Positions 20,851 to 32,942 of a stretch of DNA of 64,000 nucleotides are shown here, one piece after another. The DNA is from Corbicula japonica. Taxonomy: Eukaryota; Mollusca; Bivalvia; Venerida; Cyrenidae. Position 1 is the stretch's first letter. Every line of letters begins with the position of its first letter. The notes below the pieces were generated by a model, which saw only the letters and a list, made by a program, of their open reading frames with translations, was not told where the DNA came from and did not search any database. A program made the translations under genes and the position numbers. The stretch lies in assembly GCA_038501625.1 (NCBI GenBank), contig JAZAYU010000179.1, positions 310,001 to 374,000 on the forward strand. Reading direction: 5' to 3'.

Positions 20851-22925
20851 ATGTATCTGATTTTGCTATAATTTTCAATTCTATTTATTTTATATCACAA
20901 CGTATATGTCATTAACATTTAGGTTTTGACTGTCAAATCCAGTAGACGAATATGACATGTCACTCAGATGTCAATATTTAACAACGCACAAGACATTATA
21001 CTGCTTAAAATTGTACAACCTAATAAGACTGCCCATATGCGCCCCGGAGAAAGAAACATACACAAACGGCCAGTTTTTATATGGGTGGTTTCAATATCCC
21101 AGCCAATATAGATTCGGATAGTGTTGAATCACCCCAAGGATATACTTCCTGCTTTATAAACTTTGCCTTTGGCGGTGTCTGTGATATGCAGGATTTATAT
21201 TCTCAGATCCCCTGTCAAAATTCTGTTTTGTTTAGTTCCGCCCATTGTTTTCTCAAACCCTTTCTTTTATCTGGGGATCATACGCCGCTGAACATGGAAT
21301 GATATTAATCTGAAAATACCGCATTGAAGGTTCCATGTTCACCGTCATATGCATACCATCGTTTGGGATGGATCAAAATTTTACTGTTTATTGGTGTAAA
21401 TATTGAGTTGCCCTCAACCCGGGGCTAGGCGGCGCGGGTAGTAATATGCAATGTGTAATTCCCAATATTCAATGTTCAGTAAACAAAATTATTTCATCTA
21501 TTCAAAACATACAGGAAAGTTTGGATTTATTTACATTTAAGAAAATTACTGATTTCTAACTGAAAAGACCCTATTTTAAACGCGGTATCGCAAATACGGT
21601 GCCAAAAATATATGGTTATCAAAACGCCTATGTACTGTATCTGTTAGAGTTCAATATTGGTGATCTACAGAAAGTAGACACGGCGAAGCTAGACCGCAGG
21701 CGGAGATAGCTTTCACCATTTTTTGTGGATCATGGAACTTGAATTCTAACTTATTTGGTGTTCGCAATCATTTGATCTTCTAGCTCCTTCCACGTTGTAG
21801 TATCGTGGTAATATGGCGCGAAAGTTAACAGCCGTGTTGCTCGCTTATACTTGATCATTTCATTATGTGTACATACGATTTTGTTATATTTCGAATAAAA
21901 AATGAAATTTACACTCCATTTTTAGCAATTAAGAGCATTGGGTATTTAAAAGAATGTTTTTGGCACGTGTTTGTAAGAAAACCCCAAACGGGAAAATAAC
22001 ATTATTTTGATTACACCCAGGTATGTTCATATATAACATTGTCATGTGATAATCTTAATAATTTAGCATGATTTGTTAGTTGATATAAAATAATACATAA
22101 CTTCCGGTGATATATCGCAGGATTTATCCTGGGGCGGAGTTCGGATAAGAAAGGATATATCTACAAAATTTATATGAACGATGGCGCGCAATAAATCTCA
22201 CACTTTATCGCTAGAAGAGCGAGCTCTATGTATAAGTTCGATTCTAATACCGTAACGACATAACTGAGTGAACAATCGAAATATATTTTACCAAATTTTA
22301 ACGCATTGTTATAAACGCAAATGGGTTCTAAGTACGGCTTTTAGTGTTATTCCCTTAACCTTATTCAAAGATTGATGACAATTCAAAGATTGAATAGAAG
22401 ACTTGATTACATGTTCATCAAACCGCATATCTTTTGCTGTCCAGTCGTCGTTAGAACTGTATATTTCAATTTTGCATTTAATTACGGAAATCACATGGCG
22501 TCGTTAAAATGGCGCGTTGACGTCAGCTAAACTTTGCCATAAAATTATAATTGTTTTATGTAAGTATCTATACCAATAAAACGAAGAGGTTCGCCGATTT
22601 GTGGGAGATACAGCGCGATCTCAGGTTATTCTGTTCTTTGTCTCCAAAGCTATGATATATGAGTATCTAAAGTTGACATTTCATTTTAAGAAATGTACCG
22701 GAAAACAACTAAGGCTAAAATTAGAAATGTACGCTACAAATAGATTAAAGAATTGCTAAAATTAATCGAACAATATACTTACGTAGCTGCGCCAGTCAGT
22801 GTCAGTTATTTTGTTTTGTTCTTATGTTGTTTTTACTTTTGTTTATTCAATTTCTTATTTTTATTACCTAATTTATAACGAATAAAACTGTCCCACAAAC
22901 AATGTTTTTCTTTTTTTCTAAATAC
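20851..22925. other. Two unproven open frames, otherwise no gene (copy 1)
   Basis: 21081-21302 (plus) is a 73-codon ATG-initiated frame including NIPANIDSDSVESPQGYTS, and 22309-22494 (minus) includes EIYSSNDDWTAKDMRF. Both are unchanged in copy 2 (43664-43885 and 44888-45073), but the whole block is nearly identical, so this proves little. A strong minus donor (CTAC|GTAAGTATA) at about 22776-22783 could end a 5' untranslated exon. Confidence 0.2.
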
Positions 22926-23124
22926 TAGTTGGGGACCCGCGCAAGCGGGGGAGTTGAAAATCTACATATTGGCATCAGAAAAGCAAAGAACTTGTCATGA
23001 TCATATTTATCTGTAAACTGACTTATCATCAATCTTATGTAATAACAGATACAAAATGTTAAAAATGGCGTTTTCTGATGCCAATATGTAGATTCTCGGC
23101 GCCCGCGTTTGGGCTGGTCCCGGG
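22926..23124. repeat. Foldback MITE with ~40-bp arms (copy 1)
   Basis: The left arm has GGGGACCCGCGCAAGCG and ATCTACATATTGGCATCAGA. The right arm has the inverse, TCTGATGCCAATATGTAGAT followed by GCCCGCGTTTGGGCTGGTCC. A short AT-rich centre lies between. In copy 2 (45463-45629) the outer part of the left arm is missing. Confidence 0.75.
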
Positions 23125-23504
23125 CCATCTTGTATAAATGATATCTCGTTGAATTACTGTTGAATCATCATATTATGCGCTAAAGTTTCGCTTATTATGT
23201 GATATCACAAACAAGCGAAATTAAATCCCAGCGAAAATTTATGTCGTCACGTTATAAGTTTATACCGACCTCTAGTTACGGCAAACCCGTTACGCCGACG
23301 CGCGATATTTTATAATGTGTTTTATCACAGTGACGGTTACATGTATTCAATTGGAAAAACATCGCATCATGTTAGAATTTGCTATAAATAATAATGTTTT
23401 GTTCCTTTTTATTCACATTATTCTGACAAATTGTCGCTTTGGAATAAAAAGTAAAAACTGCTTTAACCCATTTCGTCATAAATACGGGTTTTATCATGTG
23501 TGCA

Positions 23505-23682
23505 AACAGTGTAGATCCATATCTACCGGCTAATCCGCACCGCCTTGTGTGCACTGTTCGCATCTTGGCAAAAAAATAAAATAAATAAACTAAAAGAAAG
23601 CAGTGTATAATCAAGATAAGTGGGCACATTCGTGCCGTCTGATCACGGATGTACCGGATGATCTGGATTAACAATGTTCGTC
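23505..23682. repeat. GATC-rich foldback MITE, diverged (copy 1)
   Basis: Arms CAGTGTAGATCCATATCTAC and the right-hand CACATTCGTGCCGTCTGATC, separated by an A-rich centre. Open frames crossing this stretch on both strands are artefacts of the repeat. Copy 2 counterpart 46008-46185. Confidence 0.65.
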
Positions 23683-24126
23683 TATGAGATAGCAATTATA
23701 TCCGATTGTGTGGTCGGTGTAAACTGCTAGTACAGTGGTATCAGTAAAAAAGAAAAACATCCTTGATCATCATGTGAAATAATAAAAATTGCGTAATTCC
23801 TATTTTGAAAACGTTGTATGAACGACGTAATCTTCAAATGCTTCAAAAACCACACCCTCAGTTGTCAGTTGATGTGTACTGGCTGAATACGTTGTTCAAA
23901 ATTAAATGACTGTCTCCACCATCAGAATTCTACACGTTTTAAAGCAACAACAATGTTGACAAAGCCGCGATTGTGATTGGCCAACTAATAAGTGTGAACA
24001 CTAAGCAGATAAAAGTATCGATAACATCGTCAAACAGAAATTACGTTAAACTTTATAGAACAGTTTGGAATATGTGCATCAACAACAATGTTTTGTAGAG
24101 CAAAACTTAGCGCTCAACTCACTCTT

Positions 24127-24394
24127 GGCAGTGGATTCGAATCAAGAAGGCTATTCGAAGTTTATGCATTACGAAACATCAACAACAACAACTCACCAAT
24201 TCACCTTGGCGAATAAGTGTTTGCAGTGAATTCGACCTATCACGTAATCTCTATCTAAGGCGGAAACAACTCGCTGCTAGTTGTGATTTCTTAAATGTAT
24301 TTTGTGTTCGTGTAGGGCAAATCTATTAAACTTACTGCTGACAGTGGATACGAATATAAAAGTGTGTTTGCTTGTTGTGCAGTGGATCCGAATC
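24127..24394. repeat. Degenerate repeats with a GCAGTGGATTCGAATC motif (copy 1)
   Basis: The motif (G/T)GCAGTG(G/A)AT(T/C)CGAA recurs with changes at about 24127, 24222, 24339 and 24379. Copy 2 (46628-46876) lacks about 21 bp between the first two motifs and has TTAGG for TAAGG near 46735, which opens a 61-codon frame there (46589-46774) that copy 1 does not have. Confidence 0.4.
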
Positions 24395-25958
24395 TAGAGG
24401 GGGGCATTCACTGGTTAACAGCGTACACCCAAATTCACTGTTGGCATGGGATTTCCAATCTAAAATGGTATTTAATAATTATCAAACTCACAATTCACAT
24501 ATCACTGTCAGTTCCACTCACCAATACAACACTACTTTTTCACGATAAATAGTACGTTTTGCACATTCGTGACATATTTAGGTTTGACAAATTGTGATTT
24601 AGTGGCTTTCTATTTATATTGTTTATAATAATTGGCATTTGAAAAACTTGTTTGCTTATTGAATACTTTACAATAGTAAAAATAAACTGTAACGGTTGTG
24701 GAAGATATTTTCATTAAAAGTCACTATTTTCTGGTAAAATTGACCACTGTTACGACTTAAAATCGAAACTATTTAAAAAAAAAACAACAAAAAACAAACA
24801 AACATCAAATGACCAACAAATGCTATTACATGTAATTGGCGGCCTAGAAATCAATGATTAACAATAGTATTCACAGAGACTACTATACTTCAATATTATT
24901 GTACTTATTTCAAGTTATTTGTGAGTACATGGGTTGATTGATTATATTTAAAAAGCATGCAATTACAGCAAAACGCCATTGAATAGGCATATACATAATC
25001 ATTTGTATGATTGTTTACTCTAAAAATGTATGCATGTTTGACTCGGTATTAGTATTGCTCAGCAGAACAGAACAAGAATGATCCGCGAAATTCCACAGTA
25101 ATCAGCGATAACAGTTAAATCGCCATAAATCTTGATAGACTGCTGAGCTGACCAGCATACTGAGAAACATTAACCTAATTACGTGATCGCAGACCACATG
25201 AACTTTTAGATTCATGAATGTGTACGTAATATATTTCTTGCAGATTGTTTCGTAAATCAAATCAAAGAAATAATATTGAACGGCAGAATTTACAAATTAA
25301 AGTATATTTTTATATTGTTATTTTTAAATGAATTCAAGCATTAAGAATGCAGCGAAATATTATTTTTGTTTCTTTAATTCAAATGTCAAAAATGCACCAA
25401 TCCTATGTTTGTAAAGTTTGCAACGTATAGTATATGCCTGGAAGCCTGGGAGCGTGAAGTTATCAGTCTAGCAGTTTGTGTTTCTATAAGAACTTGACGA
25501 CGAGATGCAATAAAACTAGGGTATTTCTAGACTTGTAGCTTAATGCTTTCAATGTTTAACATAATTTATGTAGCAGTTTCCCGCTCTCTGCGTACAGGAA
25601 TCACTGTGCCCACCGCATTAAGTGCCACTGAACAATGTTCCTCGTGTTAGATTGATTTAATTTCAAAAGGTCATATTTTCAGAGAAAATATACAATGACC
25701 ATTGCTTATAGATTGGTGCTATGTTCTGTGACAAGTTCGTCTATCATCCAAAAATTATACCAAGAAAACTAAATCTGATAGTCAGTTGATTTTTCTGTAT
25801 TTACATTCCATTATCTATCAGAAAAAAGATGGATCGACAGAAATTAGAAAAGGAAACTAAGAAATTAAAAAAAAAATGTTAAAGTTTGTTTTTTAATTTT
25901 TATTAAATAGAACCATCAAGACGGATATCCGAAGGTTGTTACCGGTAAACAAACCATT
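24395..25958. other. No gene seen (copy 1)
   Basis: About 1.6 kb without supported features. A plus open frame at 24364-24552 is present in both copies (46846-47034) but has no recognised motif. Confidence 0.35.
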
Positions 25959-26173
25959 TTAACTCTTTCCTCCATAAATATGCATTTTTACGCATATGCG
26001 ACCAGTGTAGATCCAGATCAGCCGGCACATACGTGCCATCTGATAAGGGTCTGCACTGGTCGCTTTTTGATTTGAAATAACCTAATAAATTAAAAAGCGA
26101 ACAGTGCAGATACTGATCAGAAGGCACGGATGTGCTGGCTGATCTGGATCTACACTGGTCGCCCATCCCATAA
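25959..26173. repeat. GATC-rich foldback MITE, right end lost (copy 1)
   Basis: Left terminus TTAACTCTTTCCTCCA, ACGCATATGCGACCAGTGTA and both long arms are present. The right terminus is missing: after CCCATAAATTATA copy 1 continues into flanking sequence, whereas copy 2 (48438-48672) has TGGTGGAAAGGGTTA at this point. The most complete family member is therefore in copy 2. Confidence 0.9.
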
Positions 26174-26844
26174 ATTATAAATTATATTTGTAAAGAAAGA
26201 ATGTTAATAAATTAATTAATTTTAATGTTATACGTTATTCATCAAAAGATACGGACTAATATTTTCATAATAATGACTTAATAAAAAGTAATTATTATTA
26301 AATTGATTTGCATAGATAAGACTATTAATGTTTTTTTGGTTTATTTATTATTTTATAACTGTTTCTGATGTTTTTTGTCACTATATTACCATTTAAGTAC
26401 GAGATAGAAATGCATACAACAAACAACGATTTGGCTATCAAATTGATTGAAAAACGAGAGTTTTACATTTTTTTAATGGGTAAAAGTTGCATTTACTAAA
26501 GTAAAGTGAACCGAGGAACATTATTTAGTGCTTTACTAATAACATGGATAAAATGTATTGAGCAAATGGTTCTGTAAGATTCTTTATCATTATGCATCGG
26601 GTGGGCATTAACATTAATACTCTAAAGACCACGTGTGAATAGAAATGACCTGGCGGGAATGTATAGGTCAATCATGCTGCTCTAATATTGATTGGAGATT
26701 TCATGGTATAAATGAACTCCAGATGGCTTGGGGTAAAGATAACAAATTAAGATTCAAAGTTAAAGTGAAAGGATGAGTAAGCATGCCAATAAGACTATAC
26801 TTTTTTTATGAAAATGAATTGAACACTCGATTGTACATGTAAAA

Positions 26845-27072
26845 ATGAATTATTCATACATTTTGCAAACATGTTTAGTTTTATTGGGTAAAGAAAAGAA
26901 CAGACCAGTAACTCAAATAGTCATGTATCAGCGTGATATGAATAAATTGTGGTGTAAAGAGGAACCGATGATCAAGTGCTGTGTTAAGACAATGAAAACG
27001 TATTTTATATCAGATGAAATGGAAACGCTAACCAGAGAAAGGAAAAATGTTGGTGGAAGGAAAACAATTTGA
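26845..27072 (+). CDS. Unproven open frame (copy 1)
   Basis: A 75-codon plus frame including KEKNRPVTQIVMYQRDMNKL and ending in TGA, immediately followed by GAAT|GTAAGT, a perfect donor. The stop precedes the donor, so a spliced use of this frame is excluded, although another frame could use the donor. Copy 2 (49452-49661) has one Ile-to-Thr difference and a different 5' start. No family recognised. Confidence 0.15.
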   Translation: MNYSYILQTCLVLLGKEKNRPVTQIVMYQRDMNKLWCKEEPMIKCCVKTMKTYFISDEMETLTRERKNVGGRKTI

Positions 27073-27229
27073 ATGTAAGTAACTTTCTAATTACTATATA
27101 ATAATATACCAATAACAATATAATAATCACAAAAAAAATACTGAGACCGTTCTGATTTTATTATGTGGATCAGTCATCTTGGAAAACAAAGTAAATTCTT
27201 GTCTTACGGACATACTGTAACTTAGATAA

Positions 27230-27420
27230 AAGATGACTTCGTGGCTACGGCTGTCTACTGTCATTTGCTGAACATCGCCGGTGTTGGTTCGAATCGTTTA
27301 TGAGTCTAGATCGTTATATTTGGATGGTTCAATCCGCATGCCCACTCCTAAATGGTGTGGGTCCATCCGCGCCAGAAAGGGTCATTCATGCTTAGCGGGA
27401 TAGCCAAAACTAAGTTTTAA
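27230..27420 (+). mobile_element. tRNA-derived SINE-like segment (copy 1)
   Basis: GTGGCTACGGCTG at 27241-27253 resembles a pol III A box, and GGTTCGAATC at 27286-27295 is a perfect B-box/T-loop sequence, with tRNA-like spacing. The cloverleaf is not convincing and there is no CCA or acceptor pairing, so this looks like a SINE head, not a tRNA gene. Copy 2 counterpart 49819-50009. Confidence 0.45.
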
Positions 27421-28583
27421 TCACGTGATAAGAAATTTCATTGTATGACAAATTATTATGATAATACGATGAAGATAGCCATGATACATGTCATAATAAA
27501 AACGGATGCATTATTATAAGTACATTTATTATTGTTTTGTTGTTATTGTGAATGTCCGTTTCAAGAAAATATATATCCCATTCATTAAAGTAGAGACAAT
27601 CAAATTGAATGCTAACTGCTAATTTTTAATCAGAAAGACTACACCGCTAAGTCATCAAAAAGTCAATAAGTCTCGTGACAAGGCGACTAACATACTCATT
27701 ATAATTTTAGTTCAACCGCACGTTTTTTTTTCAAACTTGTTTATTTCTGTTGGAATGAGACAAAACATGTTTATTCTTAACGCTCTGAAGCCAAAATCTA
27801 TGAGCGTTAAATTTTAAAACGTATCGTATTACTTTAAATAAATAAACGACCCGGAAAAGATTAATAGGAAGAGGTACAGATTACCAGAAAATTGAATGAT
27901 ATGCATGATGATGACAATTATTGGAAGTGTATACGTTGTGTAGATTATAGTTCAGGTAAATCAAAATCAATATATTTTTAAGTGTTAGAGCAATTAACGT
28001 CTACGGATATATGTATGTTTTTTTACAGCAGCAGTTGTATGAATTAGACAACTAATGCGCTGTGTAGATCATAATATTACAAAGAACGCGATACGGGAAT
28101 AGGTCATTTGTTTGATGTGCTTTTGGTAGTTCAGAAATTGACATATACATTTGTATATAATGCCTTTAAAATAGTGTCAACATTTCTAACAAAACCACTT
28201 TTCAGTTAAAAGAAAATAATAATTTGGTTGTTATTTATAATTCACTTATAACTCATATTTATACATGTATTTAGACATATGTGGGTTTAACAATCTAATA
28301 ATAAGACTCAGGACATACATGATATTCTGAATCGTGAGGTTAAACAGAAATTTCGAGAAAATATAAAATTTTAGTGTCCATGGGTAGAATTAATTTACGC
28401 ATGCTTAGAAGGGCTTTAGCTAACGTACATTTGTACTTAAAATAATATTGCTTGATCCAGTTTGATCCAATGGCAGACACATGAAGAATGATCTGCCACG
28501 AGAAAGATTTTTTATTCAGGTTGCTCCGTTGTGTGTCGGTAAAATGATAAATCCCATTTTACACTCTCACTAGGATCATAATA

Positions 28584-28660
28584 TTTTGTTGTTGTTTATT
28601 CCCAGTTTATGGACCTCCCGCCTCTGACCGAGGACATTATGGTGTGGTCCGTAGGATCAT
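28584..28660 (-). mobile_element. Retroposon 3' end with (AAC)n tail (copy 1)
   Basis: Read on the minus strand, GGTCCATAAACTGGGAATAA runs directly into an AACAACAAAA tail, as in short 3' ends of LINE or SINE insertions. The body is not recognised. Copy 2 counterpart 51167-51244. Confidence 0.3.
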
Positions 28661-29497
28661 AATATAACGGCTCATTCCTTTAACTAACTGGTCCTTCCTA
28701 TCAGCGGGAGTCCAATTATGTGGCTAATCTCTCACGGAATTGAGGCTCTTAACCAATGTTTACGATAATATATACTTATAAGCCCTTCACTACATTGATT
28801 TTTTGAATAACTGGCTAAACAGTTAAAGATTAGCTGCCCTGCTTACCTTATGTCAGGACAGAAATGTTTTGAATTTTGTTCCTCTTTTCTTGTTACGGTG
28901 ACTGTTTAGTTTATTTATGTGTTCCAGATAATTATTTTAAATAATAACAACACATTTATACAAAATCTGTTAAAATGGTTTAAATTCACAATTATTTCTA
29001 AAATTTTCAGGATTTGTACAAAAAATATTTGTAACAGCATTATACTATAACAATTATTCCTGCAACATTCTTCTGTGGTTTATATCCCCAGAAAAAAAAA
29101 ACAACTGCAAAATGTAGCATTCATGAGCAACATAATACAAATGTAAGTGCTAAAATATTTTCTATTGTACAAGCCAGACTATAAATTTAGTGGCTTGTTC
29201 CCTTGCTCTGTTGAATTTTCTTTGATATAATCATTGCAAGGAAAAATATCGTGCTGGTAATTTCATGGCTGTGGTTAAAAGATAACACAAATTATATGTT
29301 GGTATCTCGCTGTGATGTTTGAGCCTAATGGTCAATAAAACAATTTCAATGAGCCACTGAGCGTACAATGCTTTTCGACTGTTAAAGGAACCTCTTATTG
29401 GTGGATAATCATTTGTAACTACAAAGTAAACAGAAACTTATGACACACAAAAATACCCTATTCCGCCAAATAAGTTAATATTTTTTCTCGTTTCTAG

Positions 29498-29557
29498 GTT
29501 CGCTCACATTTGCCGTTTACGACTGGTCAACAAGAATCTGGAAACGTCACCGGTCAG
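29498..29557 (+). CDS. Candidate 60-bp exon, plus strand (copy 1)
   Basis: Excellent splice context: TTTTTTCTCGTTTCTAG acceptor and GGTCAG|GTAAGC donor around exactly 60 bp. All three frames are open. In the frame starting at the second base it reads FAHICRLRLVNKNLETSPV, and the only copy 2 difference (CAC to CGC, at 56697-56699) is synonymous in that frame. It joins in phase to the exon at 32798. The product is unknown. Confidence 0.4.
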
Positions 29558-29720
29558 GTAAGCGATACATTACATAACCAAAGAACTGTATAATATTTTA
29601 ACCAAAAGTAAACTGTAAAAAATTGTCAATGTACAACATTCAACGTTATCTATGTTTCTCCTCCCAAACATGTGAGCAGTTAGTCATTCCTTCGTTTGAG
29701 GATAATTATACGTAATATAA

Positions 29721-32647
29721 CAAGAAAAGTATAACACAGACGTGTTATATGTGGACGACATTTAAAGAAGTTAGATGTTGGGTGTAAGAGTTCATGCAGG
29801 TATTAGCATAGCACTAACCACATTAAATGAATTTGCTCTATTTAAATTCAACATTATCTTTCAAAATTGTCCTACCACGTACATGGCAATTCATTTGGTA
29901 CTTTCAGGATGAAAAATCTATACTATCTTTCTATATTCAGCATCTTGATCCCGTAAACCAGGGGGGGGGGGGGGGAATGTGAGGGGATGGGGATGAGTCA
30001 CAATTATTCTTAACAACAGAAAAAGATCTACAAAAAATGGTTATACAATCATTATTTACTTTATAGACACGAAATCGCCCACTTGTAAAACAGAAACCCA
30101 CTAGAACCGTCAATTTCAACATCAAAAACATTTGTAAACAAAGAACCATCATAATATAGGTCACATTCACGCGCCGAAAATCAAGTCATAGGATTGCCAA
30201 TATTAGTAAACATAACACAAACTTCAATATCATCCAAGAATAACTATCTGAACAATGTCTCTTACTACATGTACACTCTTTCTATAACTGCTTACAAAAA
30301 TTAACTTTCATTTCGCATAATTAAAAGAAAACACCGACTAATCGATCTATTTATATAATCTATACATGTATATATTTATATTTATAGTTAAGGGGAGATA
30401 ATTCAATTCAATATCTATATTTATATACTCAATTATAAATAGCTTGACCTTGAACTTAACGTACATACGACATGGTTCCCGTTCATTACTCAACGATCTA
30501 TATATAAAGCCGGGGGCATAGTATAAAGTATGGTGTGGAGTCTTGGAGTGGAGTCTTGGAGTGGAGTCGGGAGTCTGACCTTGGAGCTGAATTTTGGAGC
30601 TGAATTTTTGGAGTGACAATTTGGAGTCTGACCTTGGAGTTGGTTTAGTCTTAGTTTTGAAATATTTCATGACAATGATATTCTTTTTTATATGTAGCGG
30701 GCATGGGTTCAAATCTTATAGTAAACATACTTATTATTTTATGTAATAAGCATGTTTCAGTACATACGAATGTCTTCTAAGCTATTTATGATCAATATTT
30801 TTAATTGCACTTTAATAATAGGTAATTACCACTTTCTTTTTTTATAGCAACACAATGTTAAGTTTGCTGATCTGCATGTGTTAAAAAACTGTGCGGTGTT
30901 TTAAGATTTTCACAAAAAATAGTTAAAGAATCCCTTGTATTTTGATACATGTAATAATCTTCATACCAGTAGTAATATTGTATGGTATTTTCATTTTTTA
31001 AAATGTATTTTTATCTCGAGAGTACAATATGGGCAGAATATACCTTAAACTATTTTAAATTTCTAATTTTTTTGACAGCAATTTTTTCTGAAATCATAAA
31101 CAATAATTATCATTATTTTTATATCTGCCGAGGACTTAAAGCCTTTTTTCATTATGATTATCAGTTTAAAAGTCAAAAGTAATGTTCAAAGAACAGTTTT
31201 CAGAAACAATACTGTAGAACTGGTTTTTATTCACGTTAGTTTTATTTTCGCTAATATTCGCGAATCGTTTACCTAGTGAATTCATACATATCGCAAATAT
31301 ATGATGAGTTTTGATATATCCGATAATTATGCGAAAAGAGGCAACTTTAACAGAACTGATAATCACTTTAAACGCCGCATAAAATTCCTTTTTGGCCACA
31401 ATTCAGTTATTTGATTTAATTACTTATGAAATCGTGATCACGGTAATAAATTATCCTTGTATACTTTCGATTTCGAGTCTGACGAGGTTGCAAGTTCATA
31501 AATACGCGAATAATGGAAATTTGTGATTTTTTTATGAAAATCGCGAAATTTTCTCCACGCGAAATTAATGCGTTTTACAGTTTATTACTCTTACATCCCA
31601 TGACATCTATCACAAAATATGGATGCACCTGCACTTTTTGTAATGAGTCAACCTTGTTATGGCAGGAACCCATAAGTGTCAAGATTAGATCATTGTTTTT
31701 CTTGAAATTCTCTTGGGCTGTCATGGTGCCTTGAACTGACCATTTAGCATGCCATATAACTGAGCAGTATCACTGGCAGGAACATAGAGAGAACATTGTT
31801 TGAACCATTATTGACCTATTAATTTGGAGAAGACATACCCAACAAAACATTTATTGTACAAGAAACAAATCTGAATATTTAATGTCATTAATGTTGGCCA
31901 TTTTATGTTGTTTCCATCAATTGATTTTCTAACTGGTTTGCATAGAAGTAAATAACTTGATTATACATGATCAGCATGCTAATATATATATTGCATACTT
32001 CAAGGTTTGAGATCCTTCATGTACTAGTATTCATATTGCATCACAGTTGTTTTATTGAAATGAAAGTACAACTTTATACTAACAAATGATATTTAATTAT
32101 TTTAATATAAACAATTGTTGTAATACATTTGTATTAACCACAGGTTTGCTTTATTAAATGTTTTATTAAAGCTGTAAAAATTCCCATTCCATAAGAACAC
32201 CTTGAATTCACCTTAGAACAGATGTTTTATTGCTAAAGCTTAAGGTCAGTCTAATTGTCGAATAATGATTTAAGGTACACCAAGAGTTAATATCCAGCGT
32301 CTATCATCTCAGTTCCCTAGAGACTGTCTCTGCTCCAATTAACACAGAAAAAAGCTCTGCAGACATTGTGTTATAAAGTTTCTTGAATTTTGACAGTTAT
32401 TTATAAAAATCACATATCTAGTTGTCCTAAAGAAAACAAACACTGTCCACAAGTATCCCAGACTGGGACAAATTTATAGGGGATCATATTATTTAACTCC
32501 AAGACTCCACTCCATACTTTATACTATGCCAAAGCCGGGCCACATGGTTCTCAGCATTCGCTAGCGCCGGCCTAATTGTACTATAGTAAATATAATCAAG
32601 TAATAGTTACATAGTAATAATATATTATGACCCATCATTCGTCCAGA
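29721..32647. mobile_element. ~2.9-kb segment present only in copy 1
   Basis: Copy 2 passes from GTAATATAA directly to AAATACTTTATACAC at about 56867-56870, whereas copy 1 has ~2.93 kb between them. Inside, GGCATAGTATAAAGTATGG at 30514-30532 followed by TGTGGAGTCTTGGAG is inverted at 32496-32530 with one mismatch. Irregular TTGGAGT-type units fill about 30540-30645. A run of 15 G lies near 29961. No transposase was recognised. It lies within the proposed intron between exons 29498-29557 and 32798-32942. Confidence 0.75.
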
Positions 32648-32797
32648 AAATACTTTATACACTTACAAACTCGAATAAAACATGACTTATTAACAATCTG
32701 ATATCCGATTATTTTAGAGTAGTGTCGCTACTGTTTGTATTTTTGAAAAGAATAATTGATTATACATAAATAGAATGACGCTTGTTTATAATTACAG

Positions 32798-32942
32798 GTT
32801 CATCAGAAAACTACAAATGAGGTTGGAGTTGAAGAATAAATCAACGAAAAGATTTATGCCGGACTGCGGAAAGGGGCATCTTTTGTTTACTGTTTTTGCC
32901 ACTTGGCTCAATGTAAAAGGCAAAATGTTTTCACAAATGTGA
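32798..32942 (+). CDS. Candidate terminal exon, plus strand (copy 1)
   Basis: Acceptor CTTGTTTATAATTACAG at 32797, then one base completing a codon and 47 open codons to TGA at 32940-32942, including FIRKLQMRLELKNKSTKRF and HLLFTVFATWLNVKGKM. In copy 2 (57019-57187) an extra T changes the last residues and extends the frame to TAA at 57185-57187, and one codon changes Lys to Glu. The function is not recognised. Confidence 0.35.

Noticed and set aside
20305..20878. Met- and Asp-rich open frames on both strands
   Set aside because: Translations of ATC/GAT microsatellites; the same frames recur in copy 2.
23372..23695. 107-codon minus frame present in both copies (also 45875-46198)
   Set aside because: It runs through a GATC-rich foldback repeat and has no motif or splice context.
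25939..26166. 75-codon minus frame present in both copies
   Set aside because: It is the translation of a GATC-rich foldback MITE, as its internally repeated residues show.
27241..27310. Functional tRNA gene
   Set aside because: A B-box is present but the cloverleaf does not form convincingly and the acceptor stem is lacking; SINE-like origin is more likely.
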